From: Fomitopsis serialis
Lineage: Eukaryota > Basidiomycota > Agaricomycetes > Polyporales > Fomitopsidaceae
Direction of reading: 5' to 3'
Assembly: GCF_022376445.1 (NCBI RefSeq)
Contig: NW_025954972.1
Span: 124,001 to 188,000 of the forward strand
DNA: 64,000 bases
Below, one piece after another: positions 1 to 11,820 of the stretch. The notes beneath the pieces were generated by a model. The model was not told the origin of the DNA, searched no databases, and saw only the letters and a list, made by a program, of their open reading frames with translations. Position numbers and translations under genes: made by a program. The stretch's first letter is position 1, and each line of letters opens with the position of its first letter.

Positions 1-1760
1 GCATTCAAGTTCAAAGTACGCGAGCCCATGTAGTCGGTGTCGCCGAACAGGAGGAAACCTGAGGAAGACCGCGGCCTGTCAGGTTGCGACATCCCGAGTT
101 GGATGCAAGACCGTGTCGCGACGCCGTACGCATGATGTTGACTAATTACTCGGTGTGTGGCGTGAGCAAGGCCACGATGGGGATCCGCGCAGAGACAGAG
201 ACTCAAGCACAGGACGATACCGAGGAGCGGCCAAGTGCGAAGACACCACTTGCATACCTGTCACTGCCAAGTCTGCACGCTGGCATGACTAGAAGAGGCA
301 CGTAAGCCAGGGTGCATCGGCCAGTCTGCAAAACTGCTTGCCTTCCTCGTGCACGTACGCAGAGTTGCTAAGTCAGGACGCAGATATCCAGTGCAGGCGT
401 CGTGAATAGGTGGACAATGCACGATTCCCATTCGAGCCTAGTAGGCCCATGATGTCTTTCAAATGCACATTTTTGTCCTGTCTAGAAAAGATAATATGAG
501 TAAGACGTGCTCTCAGGCTGTTACCGTTCCCGGTTTGCGCGAATCCCTCTAAGCATGTGGTGAGAACACTACAAGCGATCTATCTAGTGTCCAAATAAGG
601 TTCATACCAATCTACCTTCGCATTTCATTCATCACCTAGACGACGACCGCAATTGAAGTTAGCTTCTCTGCCCAGATTAGTGTGTCCGAAGCAAGCACCT
701 GTAATCGTCAAGGCCTGTCAGTGTGATGAAACCGAACAACGGAGCCTGATGTAATCCACAAGCTCAGCTCTCGCGCCGAGTCGCTCCGAGTCGCAGTGAC
801 CATCAAGTCACAAAATCTCCTCGTTCCGAACTGACACTCCGGACCTGCGCACGAGCGGCGCGAGTGTCCTTACAGCCGCTGCGAAACGCGGATCGGGGGA
901 GTGGAAGACGAGCATGGATATGCCTTCGGAGTTCGTGGCAGGCCAAACGATCTGTGTCGCACCCCACAGTCCAACGTTAACATAGAAGGCGCATCATGGT
1001 ACTACGAACCACTGACACTGGTATGGCCGCAGTGAAATACGCCAGCCGGTGAGCGTACGAGCCTATTCCACATGCATGTGAGATTTTGTTCATGCAATTT
1101 ATGCCCGTAGGTTCCACTTACCAAGGACACTCGGGGAGGCGAGGCGGCGGCCGTACGCCACCATACGGTGGGCGTGGAGAATCGAGGCCATCCAAGAAAG
1201 ATGCAACCACAGGAAGCACGACCGAATATGTGGCGTCGAATTATGCTGAGTTTACGTTAAACTTAGTCACAACCATACCAGCGTAAATTACGTCGAAGAA
1301 CGCTGATATTACTTTGACTTATCGACAACATAATCAGTGTTCGATTACTCTGCAGGTTCTTTGATTGTACTCTGAGAAATTGGCCAACATACTATCATCA
1401 TCATTTTATAATAAAACTACCGTAATGTGTGTCACGTAACGCTGAACCTATCCTGAAACTATCTTGACGAGCTTTCAGCGTATTACGATTGTTCAAACTT
1501 GATACTTTCGGTGTAGAATATGTGACGTACGTGACACTCATGTCACAGCGTAGCCACAGAGTATGACCGGTCGACCTACCCTGTCTTTATGGTGTCAGCA
1601 TTCCATCAAAATATTGCGGTATAACCTACGGTGTTCCTACGCTGTCGCGTAACCGTAATGTGTCATCACAGAGTCGACCCATGTGTCCTCGACGTCGAGC
1701 ACTATTTGATGAGGCAGGAACCGAGTTTGCCTTCGGTTCCGACTCCCTGACTGACATGGG
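1..1760. other. No recognisable gene
   Basis: Short open frames on both strands carry no family motif and no splice-consistent extension. The part from about 1260 to 1640 is clearly AT-richer than its surroundings. I see no repeat or RNA gene here. Confidence 0.6.
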
Positions 1761-2733
1761 TTACCTCGGCTGCGAATGCACGAAGCATTGCAATGGATCC
1801 GAGACGCTAGCAGAACGGTGGCACTCACCATTGCATTGAACTTCCTTGAGCTGAACCATGTCCACGCCCTGCACGGGCACCGTAATCTTCTGCGACAAGC
1901 CGCCGCTAGGGCAGCGTTGCAGACTCGCACGACGTCCTGGACCTGAGCCTTGAGCAGCCTCCTCGACAGCGCTCATGCCGTTCTCGGCGGCCGCAGCGAG
2001 CGGGCCGATCGGGACGACCAACGAAGAGCTGAGCTGGGGCACGTTGACGTCAAAATTCGTGTACAGGTTCTTGCCGCAGTGAGGGCTGTGTGCGCTCTCC
2101 GCAGTCGACGTCGGCGGCGCAGACTGCGGCGCGATCCGCTTGACCCTCGGGTTGCCGACCTCCTTGAGCGAGATGCTCAAGGGCGACGCGTCGGAGGCCG
2201 TTGCGCCCGCGTGGCTGCTGCATCTGGGGCGTAGTCTCGCTCTCGGCCTCCGCGTTCGCGTCGGCATTGAACATCTCGACGTCCTTATCAACACGATGGG
2301 GGTGATGGTGGTGGCCGTTGTTGTCCATCGTGCTCGGGCTGTTCTCCACGGAGCTGCTGGGCGTGCCGATGAAGGGCGGCGTCGACGTGGCCGTCTGGCC
2401 GATGGAGCCGTTGGCCTCGGCGCCGTCGCTCCGGGAGCTCGACGAGCTTGTGCTGCTGATAGGAGGGTTGTCGCCGACGTTGCAGCATTTCTTAGACTCT
2501 GGACTGCTGCTCCGGGACGCCTTGATCGCTGCTATGGTCTCCTCGGCCGTGTACATGCGGCGGGCGATCGCGGTGAAGGAGCGGAGGACACTGTCGGTCT
2601 CCCAGTCTGAGGAGCTTTCGGACTTGGGCACTGGGACAAACGAGAGGCCGAGCTCGTAGGCGGGGAGTGGGGCGACGAGATACTGGTAAAAGGGGTGCCC
2701 AACGGGCGTATAATGGTCAGTGATGGGTGCCAT
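1761..2733 (-). CDS. Uncharacterised Ser/Pro-rich protein, upstream copy
   Basis: The likely start is the ATG at 2733 (MAPITDHYTPVGHPFYQ). The reading stays open through a Ser-rich, acidic, low-complexity stretch (SSSPESKK, a TSSSSSRS run, a four-His run, then DVEMFNADANAEAE). Near 2230 the better coding frame moves to the adjacent one (SLKEVGNPRVKRIAP and onward to about 1830), and no usable intron lies between them. The second copy at 7.9-8.8 kb shows the same frame change, so it is older than the duplication. I recognise no domain; the composition suggests a disordered nuclear or regulatory protein, which is inference. It could be a young pseudogene. The opposite strand is also open over part of this region, but the strong codon-3 GC here makes long shadow frames common. 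Confidence 0.35.
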
Positions 2734-2999
2734 TGTCGTGGACAGTGAGCAACGAGTACTTGGCGGAGGCGGGAAAGGGGCACTCATTTCAGCTCCAGCC
2801 TCTCCGCCTTCATCTCCGCGAGGTGAAATCTCGACAGAGAGACGGCTGCGGCGAGGGGAGTAATGGACGAGAAGAAAGGGTGGTCCCATGCCAGACGCTC
2901 GTACGATCGACTTGTGGGTTGCGCTCGGTCAAGCACCGGGACCACCCTCGCACGCTCGGCCAGTCCCGAGCTCTGCCATGATAGAGGGAAGTCTGCAGC

Positions 3000-4290
3000 A
3001 TCGTTTCAGCAGGCAGGCGATACCGCTCTAGATGTCGTGGATCTGATAAACATACGGGACGGCGTCACCCCACTTACTCGGATCGCAGGCGCAGGCGGCG
3101 CACGTGCTAGAGCTGCCAAGCTCAAGGGGCTGACTGTCTGCCCTCCCGTGGCGTCCCGGGTCGCGTACCAGCCTGAAGTCAATTTGCCCGTGGGGAGGGA
3201 CTTGTAGTAGCGCGTGAATCTCGGTGATGAGCGCAGACTGCGCGCTGGTCGGTAGGTGCGGTTCCAAACTGCGGAAGTGGACGTCAGCATCACCTCTCCA
3301 CCGGTACACACCAGGAAAGGGGACGTACAATGATCTCGATGTCATCCTGGTGGCAGATAGAGCCCGAGTCGGTGCACTTGGAGACGTCGGAGTTACTGGG
3401 GTACGACGCGCCGACGGTGTACATGCCCACATACGCGGTACCGCCGCTCGACGCCCAGCTGCGCGTGAACGTCTACGTCGAGGCGGGCATCCTGCGTGCT
3501 GTCGGCGGACGTCGTCGAGGGGACATACATCGAGTGCTTCAGCAGGCGGCTGCCACTGACAGAGCGAACGTGCCGTCAACACCATCGTCGTAGTACGAGG
3601 CGGTCTTGGACTGCGACGGGAAAGCGGCAGTGAGATCGAGAGGGCTGATGATGAAGTCGCCGTCGCAGACTGGGTGGATAGGCTCGGATTGGCCAGCTGC
3701 AGGGACAACACCGCAAGCGTTGTTCGGGAGGGAGCCTTGTGCGTTTAGGATACGGTCGAGCGAGAGGGGTCCGGGCACGACGTGTCCGAAGCGCGTGAGC
3801 TGCGCACCCATTGAAGTCCTGAAGCGAGCTCTGCATGGTGATATACAGAAAGCCACAGTCCTACAGGCCATTGAGCACGGGCAAACTCGTCGCTATGAAC
3901 AGATAACATACCCTTGGATCCCATTGCAAGATGGCATACTCAAAAAGATTGGGGTGCAGCGAGCAGCGCCCTGATCATGTTTGCCGTGCCAACGGTCTGC
4001 GTTACCGTACTTGACAGTGAACCAGACGACACCAGACGTGTCGGCGGCGCCCTTCACCGTGCCGAGTGGCGTCAAAACTCGGGTGGACGACGACGTCGAC
4101 AGAGACGTCGAGCAGAGGAGCTTTTGAAGTCAAGGTGGGGAGTGTTCACAACGCGCCCTCCGGGATTGACAAGGACTTGGGATCAGCAATGCTCGTGCGA
4201 GACGCATCGACGGAAATCGCTGCCGCCTGGAAGGAGAGGAGAGGAGCGGCGAGTGCTAGGAAGGCGACGATGAGCGATTGAGGACGAGGG
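3000..4290 (-). pseudogene. Secreted-protein-like gene, copy 1, start codon lost
   Basis: This is the counterpart of 9080-10260. Exon-like pieces in order on the minus strand are a hydrophobic leader at 4275-4215 (LALAAPLLSFQAAA), a stretch near 4075-3900 containing SGVVWFTVKYGNA, one near 3780-3560 containing DGDFIISPLDL and SYYDDGVDGTFALSV, and one near 3480-3330 containing GGTAYVGMYTVGASYP and KCTDSGSICHQDD, which runs into a GTACGT donor at 3331. Where copy 2 begins the leader with ATG, this copy has ATC, so the start used there is gone. I do not recognise the family. The two cysteines near the end and the leader suggest an extracellular protein. Exact exon joints are not secure, so this may be a pseudogene or an active gene with another start. 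Confidence 0.4.
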
Positions 4291-5390
4291 GTGGAGATGC
4301 CTAGGACGAAGGGGGCTCATGAAGAGGATGCATCGAACAGTAGGCCTTTGAAGCGAGAAGTCTAAGGCCGCACCCAAAGCTACGAGTCCAACGGCAAGGA
4401 ATGAAGGGGGAGGGACGGGGGAGGAGGAGAAGGTAAGGGACGGTGAGCTGACACATTCATGGGTGTTTGTCGCGCGGTAGCGCGCCGTGCTTCGTCTGAA
4501 CGCCTCCTTTGTTCCCAATATGGCAACTCCCCAACGCTCAACGCTCAGCGCTCGCTCACGCTTCCGTCACGGTCCCCGGGCTCAAGCTGCAGAACGAGAG
4601 ACCTTCTACGTACGCCCGCCATTACCCACCGCTAGGCACTCCCGGCGACAAAACGCGCATTCGTTAATCAAGGTCGGCCGGCCAGTCCACCCGCTGACGC
4701 CGACGAACGCTGCCCAAATCCGCACAGGAGCGGAAGCACGGATGCCTAGCGTAAAAGCAGGTTTCACCGTCTTAAGATTGCCCCAGTAGATATGATGTAC
4801 ATAATTCTCCAGCCCGAGCAGACATACTGTGTAGTCATCAGATGCTCACTATGTTAGACTAAATTGCAACCATTTGGCGTCGAGTGGTTCAACTACCCAG
4901 GGAGACTGCGCGCATCGGGCGCGCAGACCGGCGATATTCGTTCACCATAAACATCGAAGACTCTTCGTCATACGAAGCTATGCACCTCCGACGTCCGCCG
5001 ATTGAACTGGCATAAACTGCACACGAGGGGGGCACCTCTTTGACCGGTGGCTGATGCGACGTAGACGAGTACGACACTACGTAGATGGGTAGCAGGGAAT
5101 TGTCGGCGGTGACCCCGCGCCGGCAGGCTTTGCAAGTCCTTGTTTCCGGCGGCGAGCATACCATACGCCGCGTACGCGGACGGCGATCGTCGTTCGCTTG
5201 ATCTATCCAGCTAACATGTGCAGGTGGCGTGACTTGGATGGGTGCGACGCGACAGACGAGGACGACGCGACGTAGATGAGTAGCGGGAACTTGTCGGCGG
5301 AGGCCCCACGCCGGGAGGCTGCGGTACGCCGCGATCGGCTATCCAGCTAACATGCCAATGTAAGTATCGGCGGCGCAACAACTGAGCCGA
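4290..5390. other. Non-coding part of the duplicated block
   Basis: This stretch holds duplicated parts iii, iv and v. Part v contains an internal diverged tandem doubling of roughly 190 bp, with similar text at about 5060-5140 and 5250-5330. Open frames here are short, shared only as DNA similarity with 11.8-12.8 kb, and show no protein-like conservation. Confidence 0.5.
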
Positions 5391-5401
5391 TGTCACGTAT
5401 G

Positions 5402-5476
5402 TGCTGCGGCATGTGCGTGGCCCATCTCCGGAACGCACGTTCCGAAGATGGGCATCGTACGGGCAGCAGCTCACGG
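5402..5476. mobile_element. Degenerate foldback element (MITE-like), copy 1
   Basis: The inverted arms 5420-5435 and 5438-5453 (gcccatctccggaacg) match with one mismatch and a 2-nt loop. Outer flanks (tgtgctgcggcatg and the gcagca at 5472) form a looser inverted repeat. The core gcccatctccgg is shared with the perfect palindrome at 12241-12303. It follows ...cacgta, while the related element at 12.2 kb follows ...gcagta, so insertion after GTA is possible. No protein is encoded. Confidence 0.5.
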
Positions 5477-5553
5477 CGATCTCAGAAACTCGCACAGCAG
5501 CCCGGGGGATTGCTCCGTAAGGTCGTCAGTTTGAATCGTCGACCCTGGGCCGG

Positions 5554-5631
5554 CACGCTTTACGAGCCCATGTTGTGATGGTGATGTTGGCAACGTCAAC
5601 GTCACCATCCAACATGGGCTCGTAAAGCGTG
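5554..5631. repeat. Near-perfect 78-bp palindrome
   Basis: The outer arms cacgctttacgagcccatgtt (5554-5574, 21 bases, last base shown is t) and 5611-5631 are exact reverse complements, and most of the interior (gatggtga ... tcaccatc) also pairs, so the whole can fold into one long hairpin centred near 5592. It lies outside any gene I can support and could be a second type of foldback element. Confidence 0.8.
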
Positions 5632-5949
5632 TGTCCTTCGTGTTGCAGGCAGCGCCGGGGAGCATGCACGTGTTGTGTATGCGATCGTCGTCGGCTCGTG
5701 GATGCGATCGACCTCTGCCCGGGCTTAGAATCGTCAACGAGTCGTGCATAGCGTCTTCGACAACTTCGGAATGCAAGCTGGACGCCAGCGAGGGAAAAGA
5801 AAGCCGGATGCCAGTGAGTCAGCAACAGGTGCATAGGGGTTGAGGACGCCGGAACATCGGTGATTGAACTTCCATGCGGCCGATCGCTCGCGCTCAGCGG
5901 TATCGCCAGCTGCGACTAGGGGTGTCTGGTGTGACATTAATTGTCAGTT

Positions 5950-6600
5950 CATGTACCCACGGGCAACTCGCAATTAGACACACTGAGGGTACAACCGGGG
6001 CCCGGTATGGCAGGTTCGTCGGCCTGAGCACGCAGTGGCATGTGTGCAGGATGAAGGCGGTGGATGAACCGCCTATAAGACGAGGTTTTGGGTCTGTAGC
6101 GAAGGCGTGAAGAATGTGATTTCGGCGGGTTCGTCGGCCTGTGTATGCAGTGGCACCTGTGCAGAATGAACGCGAAGGATGTACCGCCTAAAAGACGAGG
6201 TTTTGGGTCTGTAGCGAAGGCGTGAGGGATACGGGCTCGGCAGCGAGAGTACATGGTGGCGTGTGGCGGTGCACATGAGTCGTGTTGGGCGGAAACAGTG
6301 GGTGGGTGGGAGCTCTTTGGCCGGGACTTGGGCTTACAGCTCTCGAAACACACCGTATTTATACAACTCTGGGACTGGAGCCACTCCGAGCCCGAACGGT
6401 ACGATGTAAGCCCAGTCAGTAAGACTACAAAGTAAGGATACAAAAGAAGTACGTAGCTGTGGCAGCGGCAATGTGGCACCCCGACGCCACTTCGAGTGCA
6501 ACAATGGATGCATAGGGATGCATGAGTCGAGATGAACCGAATGACGAAATAATCGAGGGACAAACGAGATGGATGTAGAGAACTAAAGGGGTGGCCTTGT
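5950..6600. repeat. Non-coding repeat with a 115-bp tandem doubling
   Basis: The sequence starting ggttcgtcggcctg at 6013 recurs at 6128, and both units run to gtagcgaaggcgtga. The surrounding sequence, including gacgccacttcgagt near 6490 and gacaaacgagat near 6558, recurs in diverged form at 12980-13605. Long minus-strand frames here consist of repeated Arg/Ser/Pro-rich text and look non-coding. Confidence 0.55.
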
Positions 6601-7461
6601 GTTCGGTGCCGGTAGTGGCGCCTGCCTTCGACGAGGCCCACTCGCACTTCTGCTCGCGCTCAGGCGTCACCGCGGTAGCGTGGCGAGCTTGTGACGAGCG
6701 AGAAGGTCGATCTCGTATGGCACGGCTTGAGCGCGAGCGCGGTCTACAGATGTCACGGATTGTCGCCTTCGTAGGAGGAGGAGGACGTGCGTACGGTGGC
6801 TTGCCGGTGACCGGTGTGCCTGAGGTTAAGGTTGGCGGCGCATACGCCCCGATATTCAATGTTCCGGGCGATGGTGGCAATGAGGGGCACTATAGAGGTG
6901 GCAGTAGGACCTGCAGAAGTCCCTGCATAACTGCAGAGGCCACATAGACAGTCGGGGCGCGATCACGTTATGCGCTTCTCGGCAGTCAGCAAGGTCAGTC
7001 TAACCAGCCGCAAGAGCCTGTAGATGGCCCGGCCCTCGCCGCGGATGCAGTCAACCATAAAGCGGAAGGATACACAGCGTAGGTCGAAGGTATTAGGTAT
7101 CCGTTTGAGTACGGGTCTGAGTTTGAGTAAGACGAGAGCGGTAGGGTGCCCTGTGAAGTACGAGGGGATATGCAGACGTCGGATAAGCCGGCGGCGGACT
7201 GTATATATGTCCACAGGGGAGATCGACCTGGCCGGGAGCGTAGGCGATTGCGGTCGCTTCAAGATCGAGTGCCCGAATGTACCAGGGGCTTGCATAGCAG
7301 ACAGCCGGGGGCGAACTGGGCACACTGAGCACCTACCGCGAGGTCGCAGGGCTGATCGTCGCTCTTCGGATTCATGGTGCACCGGCGCTGGACGCAACAG
7401 AGAGCCCCGTGTCCGAGGAGGACGAGGGGGAGGATGAGGAGGAGGACGAGGGGGGATACAT
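6600..7461. other. No supported gene; GAG-rich tract
   Basis: Several overlapping open frames on both strands are compositional. A purine tract at about 7418-7457 (gagga repeats) precedes the motif gatacatttag. Related motifs follow GGA tracts at 18.96, 29.25 and 55.55 kb. Confidence 0.45.
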
Positions 7462-7794
7462 TTAGAGCTGCGCAGACGCTGCGGCCATCGCACTGTGCGT
7501 CGCAATGTGCACGACATTTTCCTGGTCCGTCGCAGACAGGGCCTGAATCGTGACTCCGTCGTCCAAGGCCTGGGGCTCCAGTTGGTCAAGCGTCGTGCGG
7601 AAGCCGAGGTCTTCGTAGACTCTCTCTTGCTGGAAACGGACCTCATCGTCCATGTTCCGAGATCGAACCAAGGGTTGATTGCTCTGTATACTCCCAGGTT
7701 CTGAAACGTCCTTCGTAGTCCCTGCGACAAACTCCGTGTACCCTAGTATTGAGAGGTCTCGTTCGGTTCCCGGTAGGGTGCATGTAGGCGCCAT
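7462..7794 (-). CDS. Hypothetical 110-aa protein
   Basis: A single open frame from ATG at 7794. The translation has ordinary amino-acid composition, unlike the Arg/Ser/Pro shadows around it: acidic and polar, with stretches such as MDDEVRFQQERVYEDLGF and ALSATDQENVVHIATHS. There is no signal peptide, membrane segment or recognised domain. It lies between the two copies of the duplicated block and has no second copy. It could be one exon of a longer gene; I see no good donor site near its end. Confidence 0.4.
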   Translation of the reverse strand: MAPTCTLPGTERDLSILGYTEFVAGTTKDVSEPGSIQSNQPLVRSRNMDDEVRFQQERVYEDLGFRTTLDQLEPQALDDGVTIQALSATDQENVVHIATHSAMAAASAQL

Positions 7795-7894
7795 GTTCGC
7801 ACAGCCCGAAGCTTGCCGCCGCCGCAGTGCGTAGTACAGGTGCAGAACTTATTCGGTCTATTGCCCTTGCAAGATGGCATGCTTATTTGCGACT

Positions 7895-8774
7895 ATCGAA
7901 TACACAGGTCGTTTGCTACGAGGGCTGATTCGGGAATAGGAATGTGTAGTCTTTTGTCGGACACTGATTCCGAGTCGCTGAAGCGGGCGTATACACAACC
8001 TGGGTGGCCTGCTTTAGACATGCAATCAGCAAGAAAGCAGTGCGTTACATACCGTGAGGCTAGGGATTGTCTTGCCGGCAACGTCTGGCTGTGCGTCTTC
8101 GAGGTAGCGGCGGGCAGCACAGGCGTCGACTTGAAGGGGGCGCTCTCCGCAGTCGACGCCGGCGGCGCAGACTGCGGCGCGATCCGCTTGACCCTCGGGT
8201 TGCCGACCTCCTTGAGCGAGATGCTCAAGGGCGACGCGTCGGAGGCCGTTGCGCCCGCGTGGCTGCTGCATCTGGGGCGTAGTCTCGCTCTCGGCCTCCG
8301 CGTTCGCGTCGGCATTGAACATCTCGACGTCCTTATCAACACGATGGGGGTGATGGTGGTGGCCGTTGTTGTCCATCGTGCTCGGGCTGTTCCCCACGGA
8401 GCTGCTGGGCATGCCGATGAAGGGTGGCGACCGTCTGGCTGATGGAGCTGTTGGCCTCGGCGCCATCGCCCCGGGAGCTCGACGACCTCGTGCTGCTGAT
8501 AGGAGGGTTGTCGCCGACGTTGCAGCGTTTTTTTGGACTCTGGACTGCCGCTCTGGGGCGTCTTGATCGCTGCCGAGGTCTCCTTGGCGGTGTACATGCG
8601 GCGGGCGATTGCGGTGAAGGAGCGGAGGATACTGTCAGTCTACCAGTCGGAGGGTCTTTCATACTTGGGCACTGGGACAGATGAGGGGCTGAGCTCGTAG
8701 ACGGGAAGCGCGGCGACGAGATACTAGAAGAAGGGGTGCCTAACGGGCGTATAATGGCCGGCGATGGGTACCAT
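7895..8774 (-). pseudogene. Ser/Pro-rich gene, downstream copy, with stop codons
   Basis: This copy matches 2050-2733 almost base for base over its 3' half. The reading corresponding to MAPITDHYTPV starts here at 8774 (MVPIAGHYTPV). It meets a TAG about 16 codons in, where copy 1 has CAG, and a second TAG where copy 1 has GAG in DWETDS. The same frame change seen in copy 1 is present near 8280. Downstream of 8140 (gene 3' side) the two copies diverge abruptly, so the 3' end of the gene is not shared. The two stops mark this copy as dead. Confidence 0.6.
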
Positions 8775-9079
8775 TGTCGTTGACAGTGAGCAACGAGTAC
8801 TTGGCGGAGGCAGGAAAGGGGCACTCATTTCAGCTCCAGCCTCTCCGCCTTCATCTCCGCGGGGTGAAGTCTCGACACAGAGACGGCTGCGGCGAGGGGA
8901 ATGGTGGACGAGAGGAAAGGGTGGACTCGTGCAAGACGCTCGTACGACCGAATTGTGGGCTGCGCTCGGTCGAACGCCGGGACCACACTCGCACGCTCGG
9001 TCAGCCCCGAACTCTGCGATGAGAAAGCGAAGTCTTGTTTACTTGCAGCATCGTTTCAGGCAGGCGATACCGCTCTAGA

Positions 9080-10260
9080 TGTCGAGGGGCTGACTGTCAG
9101 CCCTTCCGTCGCGTCCCACGTCGCGTACCAGCCTGAAGTCGCGTTGCCCGTGCTGAGGAACTGGTAGTAGTGTATGAATCTCGGCGATTAGCGCAGACTG
9201 CGCGCTGGTCCGACGGGCTGGGTGCGGTTCCAAACTGCGGAAGTGGACGTCAGCATCACCTCTCTACCGGTACACACCAGGAAAGGGGACGTACAATGAT
9301 CTCGATGTCGTCCTGGTGGCAGATAGAGCCCGAGTCGGTGCACTTGGAGACGTCGGAGTTACTGGGGTATGACGCGCCGACGGTGTACATGCCCACATAC
9401 GCGGTACCGCCGCTCGACGCCCAGCTGCGCGCGAACGTCTACGTCGGGCGGGCATCCTGCGTGCTGTCGGCGGACGTCGTCGAGGAGACATACGTCGAGT
9501 GCTTCAGCAGGCGGCTGCCACTGACAGAGCGAACGTGCCGTCAACACCATCGTCGTAGTACGAGGCGGTCTTGGACTGCGACGGGAAGGTGGCGGTGAGA
9601 TCGAGAGGGCTGGTGATGAGGTCGCCGTCGCAGACCGCGTGGGTAGCTCGGATTGGCCAGCTGCAGGGACAACACTGCAAGTTGGTCGAGAGGGAGCTTT
9701 ATGCATTCAGGATACCGTCGAGCGAGAGGGTCCGGGCACGACGTGTCCGAAGCGCGTGAGCTGCGCACCCATTGAAGTCCTGAAGCGAGTTCTGCATGGT
9801 GATATACAGAAAGCCACAGTCCTAGAGGCTATTGAGCACGGGCAAACTCGTCGCTATGAACATATAACATACCCTTGGATCCGGTTGCAAAATGGGATAC
9901 TCAAAGAGATGACATAAATCGGGTGCAGCGAGCAGCGCCCTGAGCATGTTTGCCGTACCAACGGGAGTCCGCGTTCCCGTACTTGACAGTGAACCAGACG
10001 ACACCAGACGTGTCAGCGGCGGCCTCCGTGCCGAGTGGCGTCAAAACTCGGGTGGACGACGACGTCGACAGAGACGTCAAGCAGAGGAGCTTTTGAAGTC
10101 AAGGCGGGGAGTGTTCACACCACTACGCGCCCTCCGGGATTGACAAGGACTTGAGATTAGCAATGCTCGTGCGAGACGCATCGACGGACACCGCTGCCGC
10201 CTGGAAGGAGAGGAGAGGAGCGGCGAGTGCTAGGAGTCCTACTAGTAGGAGGGCGACCAT
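9080..10260 (-). CDS. Probable secreted protein, copy 2
   Basis: ATG at 10260 opens a clear signal peptide: MVALLLVGLLALAAPLLSF, then QAAAVSVDAS. Downstream pieces match copy 1 (GGTAYVGMYTVGASYP near 9400; KCTDSGSICHQDD before a GTACGT donor at about 9294). After that donor the text SPRFIHYYQFLSTGNATSG includes a possible N-glycosylation site. Relative to copy 1 the leader has a 15-bp insertion containing the 14-bp palindrome tcctactagtagga, which adds five residues (LLVGL type) to the hydrophobic core and keeps the frame. Exon joints between 10140 and 9770 could not be fixed, and a TAA in one candidate frame near 9190 may mean decay. The family is unknown to me. Confidence 0.4.
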
Positions 10261-10389
10261 GAGCGATTGAGGACGATGCTTGGAACGTTCTGAACACCTC
10301 CTTTGTTCCCAATATGGCAACTCTCCAGCGCTCAGCGCTCAGCGCTCGCTCATGCTTCCGTCACGGTCCCCGGGCTCCAGCTGCAGACT

Positions 10390-11820
10390 GACGAATACAC
10401 GCGCAGGCCGAAGAGCGAGTAGGCGGGCAAGCAGACCAGCGATACGGCCAAATCAGCAGAGGGTCCTTGTACCGAGATACACGACAAGCTCACATCTCGA
10501 CGTTCCGCACTGGTCGGATGATTCGCCATACCGACGCAGGCGGGTTACTCGCGACAGGACTCGCTCGAGAGTGCGCAGCGGGTGTTGTCCACGTTCAGGG
10601 ATAAATGGACACGCAGCGCGCCGCCGGTGGATGGAACGGACTATAAATGTCCACGGAATGACGAGGTAAGCAATACAGCATGATGCGAGACGGTGTCACG
10701 TACCTGACGGCTAGCTCACCAGGACCCTCTACCCGCTGCGCTTCTGCACGCACGCGATTTCCAAGGACGGCAATGGGATGCCCTGCCAGTGGGCAGCCGT
10801 ACAGACCGACGCGCATCTCGCGGAGATGAAGTGCGGCGCGAAACCAACGGCGCCCGCTCGGTCCACTGACGCGCTCCCGGAGGTCGTCGGCTGCCAGACA
10901 AGGAACCGCTTCGTCGCGCACTGAATTCAATACGACGACCGGCTGCTCTGGTAGCCAGCGGCATCGTCTACTGGTCGGAACACCGACGGCGCTGCGCAGG
11001 GCTTGTTGGGTACGCTCTGCCCTGTGCACGTCTGTCAAACGTAGGTAGTCCTGTTGAGCTCGACGTGAAGTTGAGGTTCCTGCGGTGACTGACTTTCAGA
11101 CCATGACGGCGAACTCCATCGACTCACCTTAGTCCATGCCTATGACCGTTGCACAGGTCGTGACGGAGGCGAGCAACGCTCCAGCCAGGTCAAGGAGTAA
11201 GCGTGTCAGTCATAAGCAATCCCGCACCTTAGTCGGGACGCGGCTACAATACGAGGACTCGTGAGCACTACGGATGAACTACGCGAATCAAGGTTGCGAC
11301 TTACCGTTTTCGAGTCGGCGGCTTGCTCCGTATCCGACGCGAATCCCGTCACAGGAAAGGGAGGTGCAGGTCGTATCTGGACGCTGGACTCGGAGGGATG
11401 GTGTAATGAGGAAGAAGAGGGATGCTGAGATGGGCGGCGCTGGCTCTCAATATCGCGTCCTAGTGCCCGTAGCGCCGAGTGAGCAGAGACGCGGGAGAGA
11501 GAGCGCGAGGCGAGCACACCATGCAGGAGGATGTACTAAGCTGCATTACCCACAGTTGACAACTTGACTCAACGTGCTTACTTTGCCAAAGACACACGAT
11601 GTGGCGCGAAATATAGTTGATATAATCGACATTACTCTATCTGACTGCGTGTCCAGCGTGTGCCCGCACGCTGCGAGTTGGTGGATGCGCCCGCCAAAGT
11701 CGTTGTGACCGCGGGTGGAGCAGAGCAGAGCAGAGCGCGACAAGGTCGTGACCGCCCGCGAAGAGGGCGGTGGCACATGCCGGGTTTGGTGACCCCGAGT
11801 GGTCACGACGAATCCGCCTG
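10390..11820. other. Sequence unique to copy 2; no gene
   Basis: About 1.4 kb without a counterpart in copy 1. Open frames are GC-driven and carry no motif. The tract near 11715-11740 repeats cagag. No terminal inverted repeats were found that would make it a transposon. Confidence 0.45.

Larger units (their letters stand above)
2092..6600. repeat. Segmental duplication, copy 1
   Basis: A block whose parts recur in nearly the same order from about 8140 to 13610. Part i (2092-2990) is close to identical to 8140-9020 over long runs. Part ii is 3100-4290, matching 9080-10275. Part iii is 4495-4580, matching 10295-10385. Part iv is 4589-4772, matching 11820-12005. Part v is 4960-5396, matching 12320-12775. 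Part vi is 5950-6590, matching 12980-13605, and is much more diverged. The second copy carries about 1.4 kb of extra sequence between parts iii and iv, and a foldback element lies on opposite sides of part v in the two copies. Confidence 0.8.

Noticed and set aside
1950..2610. Plus-strand frames opposite the Ser/Pro-rich gene
   Set aside because: Mirror frames favoured by GC-rich third positions; they lack the ordinary composition seen on the minus strand.
3330..3593. Plus-strand frame starting MISMSSWWQIEPES
   Set aside because: It overlaps the better-supported minus-strand exon, which ends at a GTACGT donor, and it has no partner exons.
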